A DNA stretch of 64,000 nt from Capniomyces stellatus (GCA_001661515.1 LUVW01000006.1:348608-412607), one strand, 5' to 3'; counted from the stretch's first letter, positions 35,248 to 50,286 are shown. Notes: a model not told the origin generated them from the letters alone. Made by a program: numbers and translations.

Positions 35248-35593
35248 ACACAAAACACACAAAACCAAACCAGTTTAGCCTAACTTGGGCTAACTTGAGA
35301 TCTTGATCCTTTTCCTTTTAACATGACTGCTTATATACTTTTTTTTAAAAAAAAATACGTTTACATTTTGCTGAATTTTAATTCTAAACCCACAAACACT
35401 CTGGCCCACATTTCAGCATATATCGCGCTTGAAATATAAACCGAATCTAGGGTAGTCATATATTTCCATGTTGGTGTTGATGTATCTCTTTATTAAAATT
35501 ACAGAATAAAACAAAAATAGAGAAAGACTAAGGAGACTAAGGTTATGCAGAAATGGTTACTGCGGATGTAGGCCATAAGAATGCAATGTTGCT
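35248..35593. other. Convergent intergenic, bL27m / DSC3
   Basis: 346 bp between two stop codons, AT-rich with A/T runs suited to two opposed 3' ends. No gene seen. Confidence 0.6.
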
Positions 35594-36855
35594 TTAGTTC
35601 AGATATCGCAATAGCCCAAAAAACAAATTAATCGCAAAGCCAGTGATAACTCCTAAAAAAATAGATCATATGAGGGTGTGCTTTTAGATTAGAAACTAAA
35701 AAGTGGCAAATGGTTGGGTGGTCTGGAATAAGAACGATACACGACAAGAACGTACCTATGATTGTCTGAATTTGAAATGTCCTGTTTTTGGATGTGATCC
35801 AAAAAAATGGAATCATTCCACCAAAAAACCCCATTATAATTCCAGATATTAGGTGGATGTTGTTCATTGACATTGCTATTGAGTATAGTTAACCAAATTA
35901 GTATCTTCTATGACCAAAAAATGTATATATCACTAAGGAATCCGCGATTTTGTTTATAAAACAGATAAGAAGGGGTGATGCACCCGTGCTTACTTGACTC
36001 TTGGACGTCCTCGTTTCCCATACTGTCCATCCATGCCTCTTCAATTTCCCTTAGCCGATCAATATTTTCTATTTAATCGGAACACACATATATATATATA
36101 TCGTTAAAGCATAGTTGGAAAGATACAAGGCAATTGTTTTCTACCTCAACTGCTTTCATATCATTGCACATTTTCATAAAAGTCAAAGCCACAAGGCCAA
36201 GATGTACATATTCAGCTGTACTCTCAAAGCAGACACAAATGTACCTGTACCATCATTAGTTCCATGAACCATATGGAACTGTCTTCGCGTTTCTTCAATT
36301 TCTTCTAGACTGAAACCAGCCTCCTGAAGTCTATCAAAGCCTGTTAGTCGATTGTTTGTGGACTATAAGATTAATTGTCACCATCGTCATTATTCCTGTT
36401 GTTACAAGGGCACTATTTTACTATTTCATTAAAATACAAGTCGGTTTAACTCGATTCTTACTACTTGGTTATCGCCACTTGAAGGCTCTATATCCGTTAC
36501 AAGGCAATGGATGAATTTGGCCTGCTCTTGAGCTTCTGTTTCAGGAAAGCATTGACGAATAGTTTGATTGTCTTGTAAAATCCGACCACCACTTATTAAC
36601 CTCAAATGTTTATCGTTTAATTCGGGCCTTCTTATTTTTATCTATAAAGTGATTTATATAGCCATTCCTTTATTGAAACACTCTGATTAACAACCCGCTC
36701 ACATGTCAATATATAATAGCGACCTTTGTTTATTTGTTTATTTTTAAGCTCAACTAAAAAGTTACTTGTGTCCTAGCCTCAATGACAAGACTCTCAGGCG
36801 GAATTTCGATTTTTAAATCTTCGCCTGTTTCTGTAAACCGAACCGTGATTTCCAT
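35594..36855 (-). CDS. DSC3: DSC E3 ubiquitin ligase complex subunit 3 (Dsc3-like, DUF2407)
   Basis: Golgi/endosome membrane subunit of the Dsc ligase, which in other fungi activates the SREBP homologue and mediates membrane-protein quality control. Six exons: 36855-36766, 36641-36462, 36362-36245, 36068-35994, 35875-35756 and 35652-35594, giving 213 residues. The N-terminus is ubiquitin-like: MEITVRFTETGEDLKIEIP, then LRLISGGRILQDNQTIRQCF and KFIHCLVTD. The Dsc3 C-terminal signature follows: GFDRLQEAGFSLEEIEETRR, QFHMVHG and RLREIEEAWMDSMG. Two closing hydrophobic segments lie near 163-181 and 195-211, and the protein ends RYLN. All introns are GT-AG and phases agree. Exon 2 could end 3 nt earlier (36465). 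No part shows as a long ORF because the exons are short. Confidence 0.88.
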
Positions 36856-37783
36856 GTTAAAAAGTTATCGTTATGATGGTGCTTTTACGAAAATACCTTT
36901 ATCTTTAATCTTTTCTAATTTTTTTTTCAATTTTAAAAGTCTATCCTAGAGAGATAATTTGCTTCTTCAATGCTGCTCTTTCTTTTATGTCCAAGAGTTG
37001 GTAAAGTGCAGAAAAGGCTGAAAGTAAATATAAAAAAAAGAATCCGGAATAAAACCTAATTTAAAGTTGAAGCCTAATTGTAAACTATCCAACTTGAAGT
37101 TTTGTAATCGAAGTTTAGCTTTAAGCTTTGTTAGAAAACTCGACAAAGAAATATTAAGTCAACTAAACAACCACTCTCCACTTCCCCACTTCTCCACTTC
37201 CCCAATTAGGAATTCAAGTTTTTCCTGGTAGTATCGAAGCTTGGCAAAGTCGGGAAATTTTACTTTAAAAATTGAAAAAAAATGAACGAATTTGTTGGTA
37301 GCCGAAATGAAATTATGTAGATTTGGTCTAGACAACAAAAACTCTAAAGGCTAATTGGCCCAGTATCTATTGATGTATTAAATTTCTCCTTTCTTTTGGG
37401 CTTCAAATATCAAACTTTCAATGTTGCTTTAGCCACTTTGCTTAGAACCTTTTATTTATTATAAAGCAATATATGTTGTTTGCACCCCTAACGTATACTC
37501 TAAATCACCAAGAACGACAACTAAACGCACTCAAACACACACACACACACATGTACGTACGTATGTATGTATGGACATAAGTTATACTTACTGGTTTACT
37601 CGAAACAAGAAAGTGATGTCAGCAAACTAGCTGATGGTATTTATTGATATTGAGATCAAAAGTTAAACAGATTTGGAGAAATTCAAAAGAAAAAGCAGAT
37701 GTAAAATTGAAGAAAAAGTTATTTAAACATGTAATAGAGTTTAAAGAAAAAAAAGTTGGAGCAATGTTAATTTGAGAATTAGA
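36856..37783. other. Intergenic, DSC3 5' flank / CDK1 3' flank
   Basis: AT-rich spacer between two minus-strand genes with a CA/GTAC/GTAT microsatellite (37534-37573). No ORF of interest. Confidence 0.6.
37534..37573. repeat. (AC)n-(GTAC)n-(GTAT)n compound microsatellite
   Basis: An AC run, then ATGTACGTACGTATGTATGT. Noncoding, upstream of DSC3. Confidence 0.85.
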
Positions 37784-39510
<1,727 letters not shown>

Positions 39511-42315
39511 TCTTTACTTTGTTTTCTTTGGCTTCTCTCTTTCTTTCTTTTTAGTTCTACTGCTGCAATGAACAATAGTATTATACAAATGTTTGCTTAT
39601 AACAAATCCAAATCTAATTCAAGAGAAATATAACTTTATTTATCTTGTGCTTTATAGAGTAGACCAGGTGCTTTATTGTTCAAGTTTAGTTTGTGTAAGC
39701 CTTTATTCCTCCTTCATACCAATACCGCAAGTTTGTAGCTCGTTTGATTGAAATCCGACTTGTTAATTTAGTACAATTGTATCTATTTATTCTGTATTTA
39801 CTTTCTGTTACACACTTTTTTTCTTCAACTTTTTTTGTTTTGTTTTTGATTGTTGTCGAATCAGAAGGCATGATGGAAATCCCTAATGATTTATTCTATT
39901 CATCGAATTTGAGTTGAAATGCTGTCATAACCAACTAAGCAGATACTAGTTTTTGATTTAACCTCACAGCTCGGACAATACTCTCCTCTTCACAATACCT
40001 TTTAATCGCTGAAGTTTTATCGAAACGTTTCGCTTATTTCTGCCCCACCAATTGTCGCTTACACCAGCAAAAGAACAATTAACGCTGTGGTCATATTCGG
40101 TTACAACTGTCCTCCAAACTAAAGCAAGTGCAAAACGTGTAATTATAGCGGGACCAGGTTTACTTCAACAGCTGTAGCTATACCCGTAAACCGACTCAAA
40201 CGACAATCGCATGTTTGTATCGGTGTATTTCGCCACTTTTACAATTTGCTGTGATTTAAGTTCAAAGCATACTTACGATCAAGCGAATATCAGAACACTA
40301 GCTAGGTTTGATCGCTATGGTATACCCATCTCTAGCGAATGGTTAAATCAAGCTTTTCGCGACAATCTAGCCAAGCTAGGCATACACTCACCAATTGTAT
40401 CGCAGTTAGACATATGCTTGATTTCTTTAGATCTCATTTACTTTGATACGTTTACATATTTAGTCAAGACTACCAAAATCATCATAATCGGAGTTTTGCG
40501 TAATTCTGCGCCACTTTATTAAGACTACCAGTCACAAACCAGCCCATGTGTTGGATAAAAGTCCATTTGATTTATTTAATTCTATTATTGCTATCGCATC
40601 AAACCCTTTTCACTGCATAAATTTCAATACTGGCATTCATACAATTTAGGGCAAAAAAAGTTAGAGATAGGCCCAATATGATAACGATAGGCACCAATAT
40701 GCCTTTAAAAGTTTGATGCAGGCTTAGATACCACTAAAACCGAGCTTGAAATGTTGATACTAATAAATACATATTTGAAACTGAATTGGTTTTGTAATAA
40801 ACCGTTATAACATTGGTTAGGCAAATAATTTCCAGAAAAAAGGGCGCTTTTCTTGCGTATTATTTCACAAACAAGCCTCTGAGCTTTAAATTTTGGGCTC
40901 TTTTAAGGCCGTAAATAAAAAATTCTATGAAAAGTTATGCTCTAATTGCTAGTACATAGCCACTTTACTATTAATGTATTGTTGGCTTACTGTTGTCGAT
41001 ATACCATTATTATATTATTACTATAGCCATTTGGATTATATCTGTCCATATTGCTGAACCTCAGCCTGCTAGTCCTTGAAAAGTCCGTATAGTCTGAATA
41101 CACTTTTGTTTCAATATGTAGTCTATAATCCGTCTTTGTTTAATAACTAAATGGGAATATTCTATAACATCACATCTTAAAGGCTGGTATTGTTCAGCTT
41201 ATCGCCCTGTGGAATTGGAATAGTGGTGTGAATATTTGAATAATATGAATCATCATCAATGTGGCCTACTGAGAATGTTGCTCAGCTTAGATATAAGCAT
41301 AAACTTTATAAATGTTATTTTTTTTTCCTATTATTACTTGCTTTGTATTGTTTTTATTTAGTCTGAATTTTAATATTCGCCAAGCTAATTAAATTGAAAT
41401 TGATGAACAAATAAAAAAGCAATTTAGCTTAAATAAAAAAAAGCTACATTTTAGACTTTAAACTTTAAATTTTAAATTTTAAATTCGAGCGAAAACTCCG
41501 ATACAGCTTAATTTGCGATGTTGGATGCAGTTTGGGCTATTCGAATACTGCCACAAAGACCAACTAACCACTCTGAGGGTGTGTATGAGACAAACTACAA
41601 CTTATTCTCAGGATCTATTTTAATACTTGCTTCAAACTCAAGCTGGACCAGCTTATATTGATATTTGTTTATGCAGTCGATATGCATAATTATTAACTGA
41701 GACATAAGCATGTTGCAAAAAGAGTTTAGGCTAATAGGAAGTTTGTTGGCGGAAAATTGCGTTTACATATACAAGTGGGTTTGTGTATTTTAAGTCGGAA
41801 AACACCAGAAAGTAAGAACTAATAATGACAATAAATATAAATAAATATCAACATGGCCATGTAAGTAGTGAAAAACATTCTTGCTTTATTCCCCTTTTAA
41901 CAATTTGAATGCTATAAACTTTAAAGTAAGATACTTGTTAAAATATCCATAAGCAAAAAACACACAGCTTTGTAAAACAGGACTTTAACTATATATTAAT
42001 CATAGTATCGGTACTTTGAATACAAATTTGTATAACAGATCCCAGCATATACCAGAAACTCGACAAACCACGGATCAATTCAGGTACGATACTTTAATGC
42101 TGCGGTAAAGCTTGGGGGAAAGCAGAAAGCATATACATGGTTGCTTTGTTCTCTGCTATATCCTCGAGCTGACAGATAGTTGCGTGCTTAGTTTGAAAAC
42201 GTATAAAAATCCACAAGGGTGAACCTATTTTGGGTATTAACCAATTTTATTTTTTTTGTGAATTCAATGTCTGTATTATTTTAGACAAAGTGCACATATA
42301 TAAAGTAACATCAAG
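39511..42315. other. Intergenic, 2.8 kb
   Basis: AT-rich region upstream of CDK1 (minus) and of a small plus-strand ORF. It contains a 103-codon ORF at 40211-40522 that I do not recognise and do not call. No RNA gene seen. Confidence 0.5.
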
Positions 42316-42702
42316 ATGGCCAGAGTATTGAAGCTAAGAAAGAGATTCGAGTATGGCAAAAACAACAGTAAGTTCAACAATTATGAATATACAGCCTTGG
42401 ATGTATCAGATTCAGCGTCGGTGAAGACGTTGTGTTCGGATACTGAAGCAAGAACACTTAAAGTTCGACTAAACAGAAACACCACCAAAAGATTCAACAG
42501 GGAGCAAAGTAGATTTGATGCTATCATTGAAAAGGATTTCTACGGAGTTGATCTATCAAAAATCAAACTGAACTCAAAAAGCGAGTACGAGACACCAAAA
42601 ATAGTCGAGGTGTTTAGAACTCACGGAATAAGGTGTAGAGCAGGTCCTTTAAGTAGAGACACAGACCTATCTTCGATCGATTTCTACTATATCCCAAACT
42701 AG
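42316..42702 (+). CDS. Unrecognised small basic protein (hypothetical)
   Basis: A 128-codon ORF in an otherwise empty region. The protein starts with a strongly basic segment (MARVLKLRKRFEYGK) and is mixed charged/polar throughout, without low complexity, transmembrane segments or zinc motifs. I recognise no family. Composition looks protein-like, and codon use (AGA for Arg, AAC/AAA) resembles neighbours. The 40 bases before the ATG contain TTTTAGACAAAG, a possible intron acceptor, and TATATAAAG 13-20 bases before the ATG, which is too close for a TATA box of this start, so an upstream leader exon is possible. It may be a lineage-specific gene, the last exon of a larger gene, or a chance ORF. 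Confidence 0.4.
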   Translation: MARVLKLRKRFEYGKNNSKFNNYEYTALDVSDSASVKTLCSDTEARTLKVRLNRNTTKRFNREQSRFDAIIEKDFYGVDLSKIKLNSKSEYETPKIVEVFRTHGIRCRAGPLSRDTDLSSIDFYYIPN

Positions 42703-43401
42703 TTCAAGCAGTTGCTCATCACAATTGGTTGTAATTACCGTGCCGACTAAAGCTGGGAAATTGGTAGGTTCATCAATACAAATTACATATAACCACGCGC
42801 CTACATGTCCAAGAGTTCAGGTTGTTATACTAAAGTATTAAGCCAAAATGGGGGGGAAACATAGGTACCATTGCGGTTATAATCGACTAAAACCACTATA
42901 TACACGTAAGAATATCCGATATTATATATTTCTAAACTGGCGTGCATAACAACAATTTGACATAAAACCAACGCTATGCCCTGGCAAAAAATCCACTGTA
43001 GATACAGAATATTTGGGATAACAATAGTTATTATAATAATTGTGTGATGTAACTGGTTTAAAGTAGACGGAATACAACCAATATACGGCAGCAGATATAT
43101 CTTGACAAAGTCAAACCATGTTACTTTACCATACATATATTTATATTCTTGGGCTTTTTAAAGGGTTTTTTTATATTTTCCTTCAACATGTTTTTTTTTA
43201 GCCACGTTTTAAACCTGTTTGGTATTGTTTTACCGGTGCAATTTCTTGTAAATAAATAAAAGTATATTGTTAAATAATAATAATAATAATAAAAACTTGC
43301 TTGGAGCTTTATAATATGCAAAGTATAAAATGAAGGGAGTGGAAGAAAACAGATCTGCATAGTGGTGGCCATAACAACAGAAACATAAATAGTAATACAT
43401 G
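42703..43401. other. Intergenic, 0.7 kb
   Basis: AT-rich 3' flanks of the small ORF and of the BSD-domain gene. A short (TAA)n run lies at 43274-43291. No gene seen. Confidence 0.6.
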
Positions 43402-45399
43402 TTACTCCCAAGTATCCCAACTATCGTCGTCAGATTTATCCTTATTATTGTCCAAGCTGGTGTCTTGTGAACTAACTGCTTCCTTATCAGACTTTCCTTT
43501 TGACGTATCTACATCTGTTCGTGCGGCGGGGTTGGATGTATCCTTGTGGCTGGACAAGTCAATGTCTGTCTTTGTTTGGGCTGGCTCAGGCTGGGCAGAT
43601 AATGTTGTGTTGGTAGCGTCTTTTGTGGTATCCTCTTCATCGTCATCATCCATTTCCCAGTCAAAGTCTTCGTCTGGGTTTGTTTCAATTGCACCTAAAT
43701 AAACAGTATGTTTGAATTAGTTGGTATGTAGTAAGATAAACGGGAAAAGTTATTTAGCCATGGGTTGGAGTCTGGGCCGGTAGATCTATTAGATATTATA
43801 TGTTCTAAATGTGTTGTGTATTACTTGTAACCAGATTCATGATCCTTTCTCTTTCATAGTCAAATTGCCAGACCCTGAAAAAGTATCTGATCCAAAACAT
43901 ATCCTCGTCAACTTTGCTTGGAACAAGGCTTTTAAAGTAATTGCTCACTACTTTGTTTGATGCCAACAGCCCTTTTATTTGCAATTCGTAGTTCTCTGGT
44001 TTGTAAGACTCCAAAAATGTGCTATACATATCCACCACGGCTTCGCTTTGGATCTCAAGTGGGAACGCTTTGCTTTCTTCAGACACATCCTCGGGATTCT
44101 TTGCATCAACCAGGCTATTGTGGATGCTCGCTGGGTCTGTCGTGTACGTGATCTCCTTGTTCTCTATCTCCATCAACAGAACCAATCGTTGCTTATTCCT
44201 ATATAGAAGTTTAGATTTTACACATCATTTAGTAATCAAATAGTCTTAATGTACAAGCTAGGATCGGATAAACTGCGAATTATACGGATTGTACTAAACT
44301 AACTTTAATGCTTGGTGAGACAGCTCGTTGACTTCAATATCTGATTCCTCGCCTGGAGCCGTTATCACTATGGCCTTCTTTGCAAGCCCTTCGATATCAG
44401 ACCCAATCTTTTTAACCAAATTTGTTACACCGAGTCTGCTCTTTTCAAAGTTGTCTTTGTTGAAAGTTTGGCCTATATCTTTAAACATCTTTGTAAACTC
44501 GCTTGAAACATTGTCAATCAGATCCGTTTTGGCTCCCTCCTCATTTAAACCTTTGATTCCATCCTTGATAAATTCAGGACTATTTTCTTTAACTGTGTTT
44601 GTGATTATATCCATTCCAGCGATTGTGGTTGATTTAATAGAGCCCGCAGCTTCTACAATTGAACTTCCAACTTGGTCAAAGTCTGATTTTGATGCCACTA
44701 TCGGGATCCCTCTCTCGTCCAACTCAGGATACTCCTCCGCCTTCTCTTTAGAAGCATCAGGCTTTTCCAGATTTTCAATTTCCTCTTTGACATTCTCCTT
44801 GAACGACTCGATGCCGGTATTTATCCCTTGTGCTGCAACTTTGGCCCCGCTCTTGACCAGCTCTGTCAGATCTTTCATATCTTTTTTGTAATTCATTGCC
44901 AGATCCTCAGACTATTACAAAGTGTTCAAGCAAACCCGTTAAAGCCATTAAAAACTAGTAATACACAAATCCACCAACTATCTTTAAAGACCGTTCAGCT
45001 ATAAGTTATCCTTACCCCCTTTTTGACAATATCAACGAATTTGTTTATTTGCACATTCTTTTGGAATTTTCGACTCCAAAAGCTAGCAATCTCAAAGACT
45101 GGATTTAATGGATCGATTTTGCTGGTGCTTCCATCATTGGGCGCCTCTTTATTCTCTACTTTCTTCGCACCTTCTTTATCATCCTCTTCCATTTCAGTCG
45201 CCTTCCCAACTTCATCATTCGCAGCTTCATTCTCTTTACCTTTTACACCTTCTTTCTCTTCCCTCTTTTCGGCTTTTTTTGAGTTTAGTATCTCTTCATT
45301 TTCTGCTGTCTTTGATTCAGACGCTTCTGGAGCCTTGTCTCCTTCTACTGAAGGATTCTCGGCTGTCTTCTCTTTTGTATCTTTGGAATTCGTGCTCAT
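43402..45399 (-). CDS. BSD-domain protein (BSDC1-like)
   Basis: Four exons, 45399-45016, 44911-44304, 44198-43825 and 43694-43402, encode 552 residues. The first ~100 are Glu/Lys-rich and disordered. A helical middle follows, with repeated amphipathic LVKSGAKVAAQGINTGIE-like segments. Near residues 415-450 is the BSD-domain core (YFKSLVPSKVDEDMFWIRYF then FRVWQFDYE), with the domain's conserved FW and adjacent aromatic residues. The C-terminus is Asp/Ser/Thr-rich and ends DDDSWDTWE, resembling the acidic Trp-containing end of BSDC1/synapse-associated-protein relatives. BSD domains occur in TFIIH p62, DOS2-like and synapse-associated proteins; no PH domain is visible, so TFIIH p62 is unlikely. 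The molecular function is not known to me. All introns end TAG and phases agree. Confidence 0.87.
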
Positions 45400-48081
45400 A
45401 ATTAAACCATCAATTTTACTATATGTAAATACGACAAACCACCTTTTCTCTCTTTATTTAAAATTTTGTAGTTAAACGAATTTGCCCGGTTTTAGTATTT
45501 TTAAACAATTAAGCTCCTAGCATTATATTCCCTTTTATTAACTTTTTAAATGCCTACTTAAACCCTGAGCTAATTGTATTAACTGGCTTTTCATGCTTCA
45601 GCATTATTGAAACCAATGCTTTAAACGCTTTTTTTTTCCAGCGTAATGATTTATTGCTGGCTTTTGATACTTATTATCCAGAATTAGGCCAATCGCTTAT
45701 TATCGGGTATACTGTTTGTTTGCTCTTTTTTGTTTGTTACAAGGGTTCATTCCGTTCCTTTCTAACCATCGCTCACTGGCTGTGTTTTAGCAAATCACCG
45801 ACCTTCCACCCAACCATGAACGGGAGTCGGTCACCAGCGACTATTGACAAGTTTTCACTTTTGTTCATCAATAGAATATTCACGCCACAATCCAATATTG
45901 GTGGTTTCGTCTGTTTTTAACTAAAAGTATGTCAGGTCCATTTCAATAAAAAATAAATAAAAGTATGTCAGGTCCGTTTTGAGTGGCATTATTTTTTATA
46001 ACTCAGCGAGCGCCGCATCTGGCGACACACCGGATGCGATGTGAAACCTCTCTCGCCTTACATCAGCAAAGGAGGAAAAAAAAGAAGAAAATCCTTGTGT
46101 AAACCTGCCAGAGCATTACATATCACATGTAGTATACAAGCAAAACCCAAGTCAATAGGGAAAGGGTCTAACTAATGCATGTTTCAACCAAACTTTAAAG
46201 CAAATCAGGTGATTTAGAATAAAGTAAGACTGTCACGCTCTTTTGAATCAAGACCAAAGAGGGCTTTACTGCCAACATACGCTAACACGGCTAGCTGTTT
46301 TCAAATCCGATAAAATGTATTTTATCCGATTTCCTGATACATTAAGTGCAGACCGGTCCAACACTTGTGATTTTTAAACCTTTAAACCCGGTACAAAGAG
46401 GGCTGGGGCTAGCTGTACCTTTAAGCATGCCTTTTGGTATTGTGCTCGAACTTTATGCGTTTTTCAGCCGAACTATTACGGTGTGTGCTAATTTCTTTTA
46501 AAATAGAACTGGGCTTTTTTATCTGGCTTGATTTAGCTATTGAGATTTGCGATGAAGCGTTTTAAAAAAAATATAATCGTACATTGGCGAAGGGAATTAG
46601 TAGCCAATTAACTTGTTCGCTGAATTTGGTAAATAAATGAGCTGGAGGTTCCACTTTCAGAATATTGCTTTTCGTTTTGATGTTCTTTAACTAATGCTCG
46701 GTATTTTTAAAAGCGGTTTAAGCGAATAAAAGCACACTTGGCTTGTTGCTTTAGTAAATAAAAAAGCTGGAATTTTTAAAAAATGCCGAAATTGGGTTTA
46801 TCATAGTGAGATTATCAACATAAACTCATCAGACTGGCTCCTATAGAGTTGAAACCACAACGTGAACTGTCTTGACCAAATACACAAAGATCCATCTTAA
46901 ATTATGTAGGGGAAGTCCGAGATTTTGAAATATTCTAAATGAAGTAACCAAATTTATCTCTTTTTTCTTTTTCCTTTTTTGAAAAAAAACAAAAAACAAA
47001 AAAGACATAGCATGAGCTCTTTTGATAACAGAGACGGTCATGTCAATTATAGAGCAAACCTAGACTTAGTTTGCACAAGTACCTGGTATACAGTTAAGTC
47101 GGCTTGGGGGGGGTGGAAACTGAATTTGCTGTTCTTTCAGCATGGCTCACTAAGGACGCAACCAAATCTACAAATCCGTAAACCAGCAAAAGATTGAAAT
47201 AAATACAAAGTACTTTTTTCTCGGCAAATAACAATCATGATGGAATTAAAACAAATTAATTCAATTATATAATCAGGACATTTTTTTTTGGTGAATCAGG
47301 TTTACCAAAGCAATTAGTAGAAAAAGACAGAATGCAAATTGGTTTCTTGAATCAGGAATCCAAGAGGTTGTGATGATTGGACAAAAAAAAAGAAATGAAG
47401 AAAAGAAATGAAAAAAAGTAGAGAAAAAAGAAGAGAAAAAAGAAGAGAAAAAAAGTGAAAGAGCAAGTATAAGAAATAGCCCTGTTACCAAATGGTCTTT
47501 AGTTTATTTATTATTTACTAAAATTAAAGGACTGATTTTTTGATGAATCCCGTTTTAATTGATAAATCAAAGGAAAGAAGTAATAATAAAAAGAAAAAAA
47601 GAATCGATTCTGTTGCCAATAAATCACATGAAAAAAATGAAAAAAGTTAAAAAAAGAAGGAAAGAAAAAATAAATTAACCAGTGTTCTTTTGAGTTGCGA
47701 TTTATTGTTAATAACGAGATGGGATTCCGGAGTTTACTAGCATTACACTAATGTGTGGATTTGGAATGTGGAAAAGGGAGAAAAAAAAGAAACAGGAGAA
47801 TTGAAGGTAAAAAGGAAAAGAGCCAATACAACCCACGCATAAAGTCAAAATTAAGTAAAGGAGTTGGCTTTTTTTTATTTAAAAAAAAGCTTAGTAATAA
47901 CTGAAAAGATTTTGGAATGGAATAGTTTAAATTTGGAGTTTAGAGTTAGAATTATGCTTTTATAATTTGTTTAAACGCATCTGAGAAACACACAAGCAGC
48001 AACTTTAAACTAATACATTCTGAACACTTCTCTCCACCTCGGATAAATATCAGCGGTAAAAAAGTACAACAAAATATAAAA
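45400..48081. other. Divergent intergenic, 2.7 kb
   Basis: Between the BSD gene (minus) and HMG-CoA synthase (plus). It holds a 17-bp direct repeat AAAAGTATGTCAGGTCC at 45923-45939 and 45959-45975, followed by a GC-richer patch with a hairpin at 46015-46037. A-rich purine tracts lie at 47380-47460 and 47580-47680. ORFs here are short and low-complexity. Confidence 0.5.
45923..45975. repeat. 17-bp direct repeat pair
   Basis: The sequence AAAAGTATGTCAGGTCC occurs at 45923-45939 and again at 45959-45975, 36 bp apart. The sequence between is AT-rich. It may be a duplication scar or a target-site-like duplication. Confidence 0.85.
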
Positions 48082-50286
48082 ATGACAATCCCATCAAGAC
48101 CAAAGAACATTGGAATCCGTTCCATGGATGTTTACTTTCCAAAAAAGGTATGTCGAGGGCAGTTCGTGTTATCAATTTATCTCTTTTTTTCGCCTACTTT
48201 GCTTTTAAAAGTACTGCGCACTTGCTTTTATTAAGGCTGTGGTGAGCAGTGGAGAGGCTGGGTATATGAAAATCGAGTACAGATGAACATGGCTTTATTT
48301 CTACCTCTTGTTTTTTAAAAGTATAAATGTAAATGTGGAATGAAGCGAGTAAATCAGAGGGTTTATACACTTTGTTGTCTTTCACGCCCTAAGCTGTGAA
48401 AAAAGTACGGGTATATATAATAACACTGCAATGACTAACAAAATAACACTTGAATACTCTATTGCTACAACTAATAGTATGTAGACCAGAATGAGCTAGG
48501 TAAATTCAAAATCAATATCAGGAAGGTTTTGCTAGATGTGTATAGGAACATCACCATTTTATACACAAAACTAACGGGTAATGTATTTGCGTGTGTGTGT
48601 TTATATGTATTTTGATATTGAAAAATAGAAAAACACGACGGTGTATCAACAGGCAAGTACACAATTGGGCTTGGTCAAGAAAAGATGTCGTTCTGTGATG
48701 ACCGCGAAGGTAAAATACCGAGTTATACAATATATCCATTGAACCTGCGCTAGCTTGTATACGGAGTTTGTGCTTCAGGATCAGACTAACAATATTTGAT
48801 GCTTTGTAATTATTTTCACAACCTTCAATTGGACCGGCTGCTTAGACATTGCATCGATGTGCTTGACAGGTAAATTGAAAATGCTTTATACTCCAAAACC
48901 TAAACGTGCATACAACGTACATGTGGATTGTCATAGTTATATGCAAGGATTAGGCGATTGATGGTAACATTTTGTTTATTGTTGGAATTGTGTAGTTGTA
49001 AACAGGTTCATGAAAAAGAACAACATTCCATACACTGACATTGGTCGTCTTGAGGTTGGAACTGAAACGCTTATTGACAAGTCAAAGTCAACAAAGACAG
49101 TTTTGATGAAGCTTTTCGAAGAGTCAGGGAACTACTCTGTAGAAGGAGTTGATACCACCAACGCATGTTATGGAGGTACATCAGCGCTCTTCAATGCCTG
49201 TCAATGGGTCGACTCGTCTGCCTGGGACGGTAGATTGGCACTTGTTGTTGCAGGAGATATTGCAGTGTACGCATCAGGAAACGCTCGTCCATCAGGCGGA
49301 GCAGGAGTTGTTTGCATGTTGGTTGGACCAGATGCACCATTGTCGTTGGAGTTCCGTAAGTTTTTCTATGGCTACTGGCACTGTTTTACTAATTATGATA
49401 TTGATAAAGTTAACTTGTACTAATGGTAACATCAAATATGTTTGTTTCTTTTTTTTTCCTCTTTCTTTTTTACCATTGGATAGCATTGAGAGGAACGTTC
49501 ATGGAACACGTCTATGACTTTTACAAGCCAGATCTGTCATCAGAGTTCCCAACCGTCGATGGGCCATTGTCAGTAGTGTCATACATCCGCGCCTTAGACA
49601 ATGCCTACACAACATATATGAACAAGCTAGACGCAGCTGGATCGTCAGAAAAGGCATCGCTTAATGACTTTGACTACTTGGTGTTCCACTCTCCATACAC
49701 CAAGCAAGTAGTTAAGGCGTTTGGACGTATGTTGTTTGTCGACTTTTTGCGCAACCCTGACGCACCAATGTTTGCAGAGGTCAGATCGTTGTACGAGACA
49801 CAAACTTTGGAAACCAGTTACCACGACAAAGTGCTTGAAAAGACTTTCATTAACTTGGCCAAGCAGATGTATGCTTCAAAGACGGTTCCATCCTTGTATG
49901 CCGCAAAGAACATCGGAAACATGTACACAGCATCTTTGTTTTTTGGCCTGGCCTCTTTGCTCACTAATGTCCCTTCAGACACACTGATGGGCAAGAGAGT
50001 TGGTATGTTCTCGTATGGATCAGGTTGTGCTGCTTCCTTGTACTCGTTCAGAGTTACTGGTGATGTTTCAGACATCGCCAAAAAGATCAACCTCATTGCT
50101 CAGCTTGAAGACAGAATCCCTGTTGCTCCACAGGAGTTTGAACGAATCATGTCTGTTCGCGAGAACACCCATAACTCAGTAGTGTACACACCTGTTGGTC
50201 CAATCGAGGAGTTGTACCCCGAGACTTACTACTTGGAGTCTGTTGACTCCATGTGGCGTAGAGATTATCATTTATCACCTCAATAG
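48082..50286 (+). CDS. ERG13: Hydroxymethylglutaryl-CoA synthase (mevalonate pathway)
   Basis: Condenses acetyl-CoA with acetoacetyl-CoA to HMG-CoA, the step before HMG-CoA reductase, in the cytosol. Six exons: 48082-48147, 48478-48499, 48629-48709, 48846-48869, 48996-49355 and 49484-50286, giving 451 residues, normal length. Catalytic residues are visible: Glu84 in GRLEVGTET, nucleophile Cys122 in [10 protein letters not shown] and His253 in FHSPYTK. Other signatures are [69 protein letters not shown] and the [14 protein letters not shown] end. The two exons of 22 and 24 nt are needed for the N-terminal frame and for SMCLT. All introns end TAG. No organellar presequence or PTS1 is seen, so it is the cytosolic ergosterol/isoprenoid enzyme. 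Confidence 0.97.

Noticed and set aside
40211..40522. 103-codon plus-strand ORF
   Set aside because: The middle looks protein-like, but there is no motif, no start context, no splice-supported extension, and the end is low complexity. Not enough to call.
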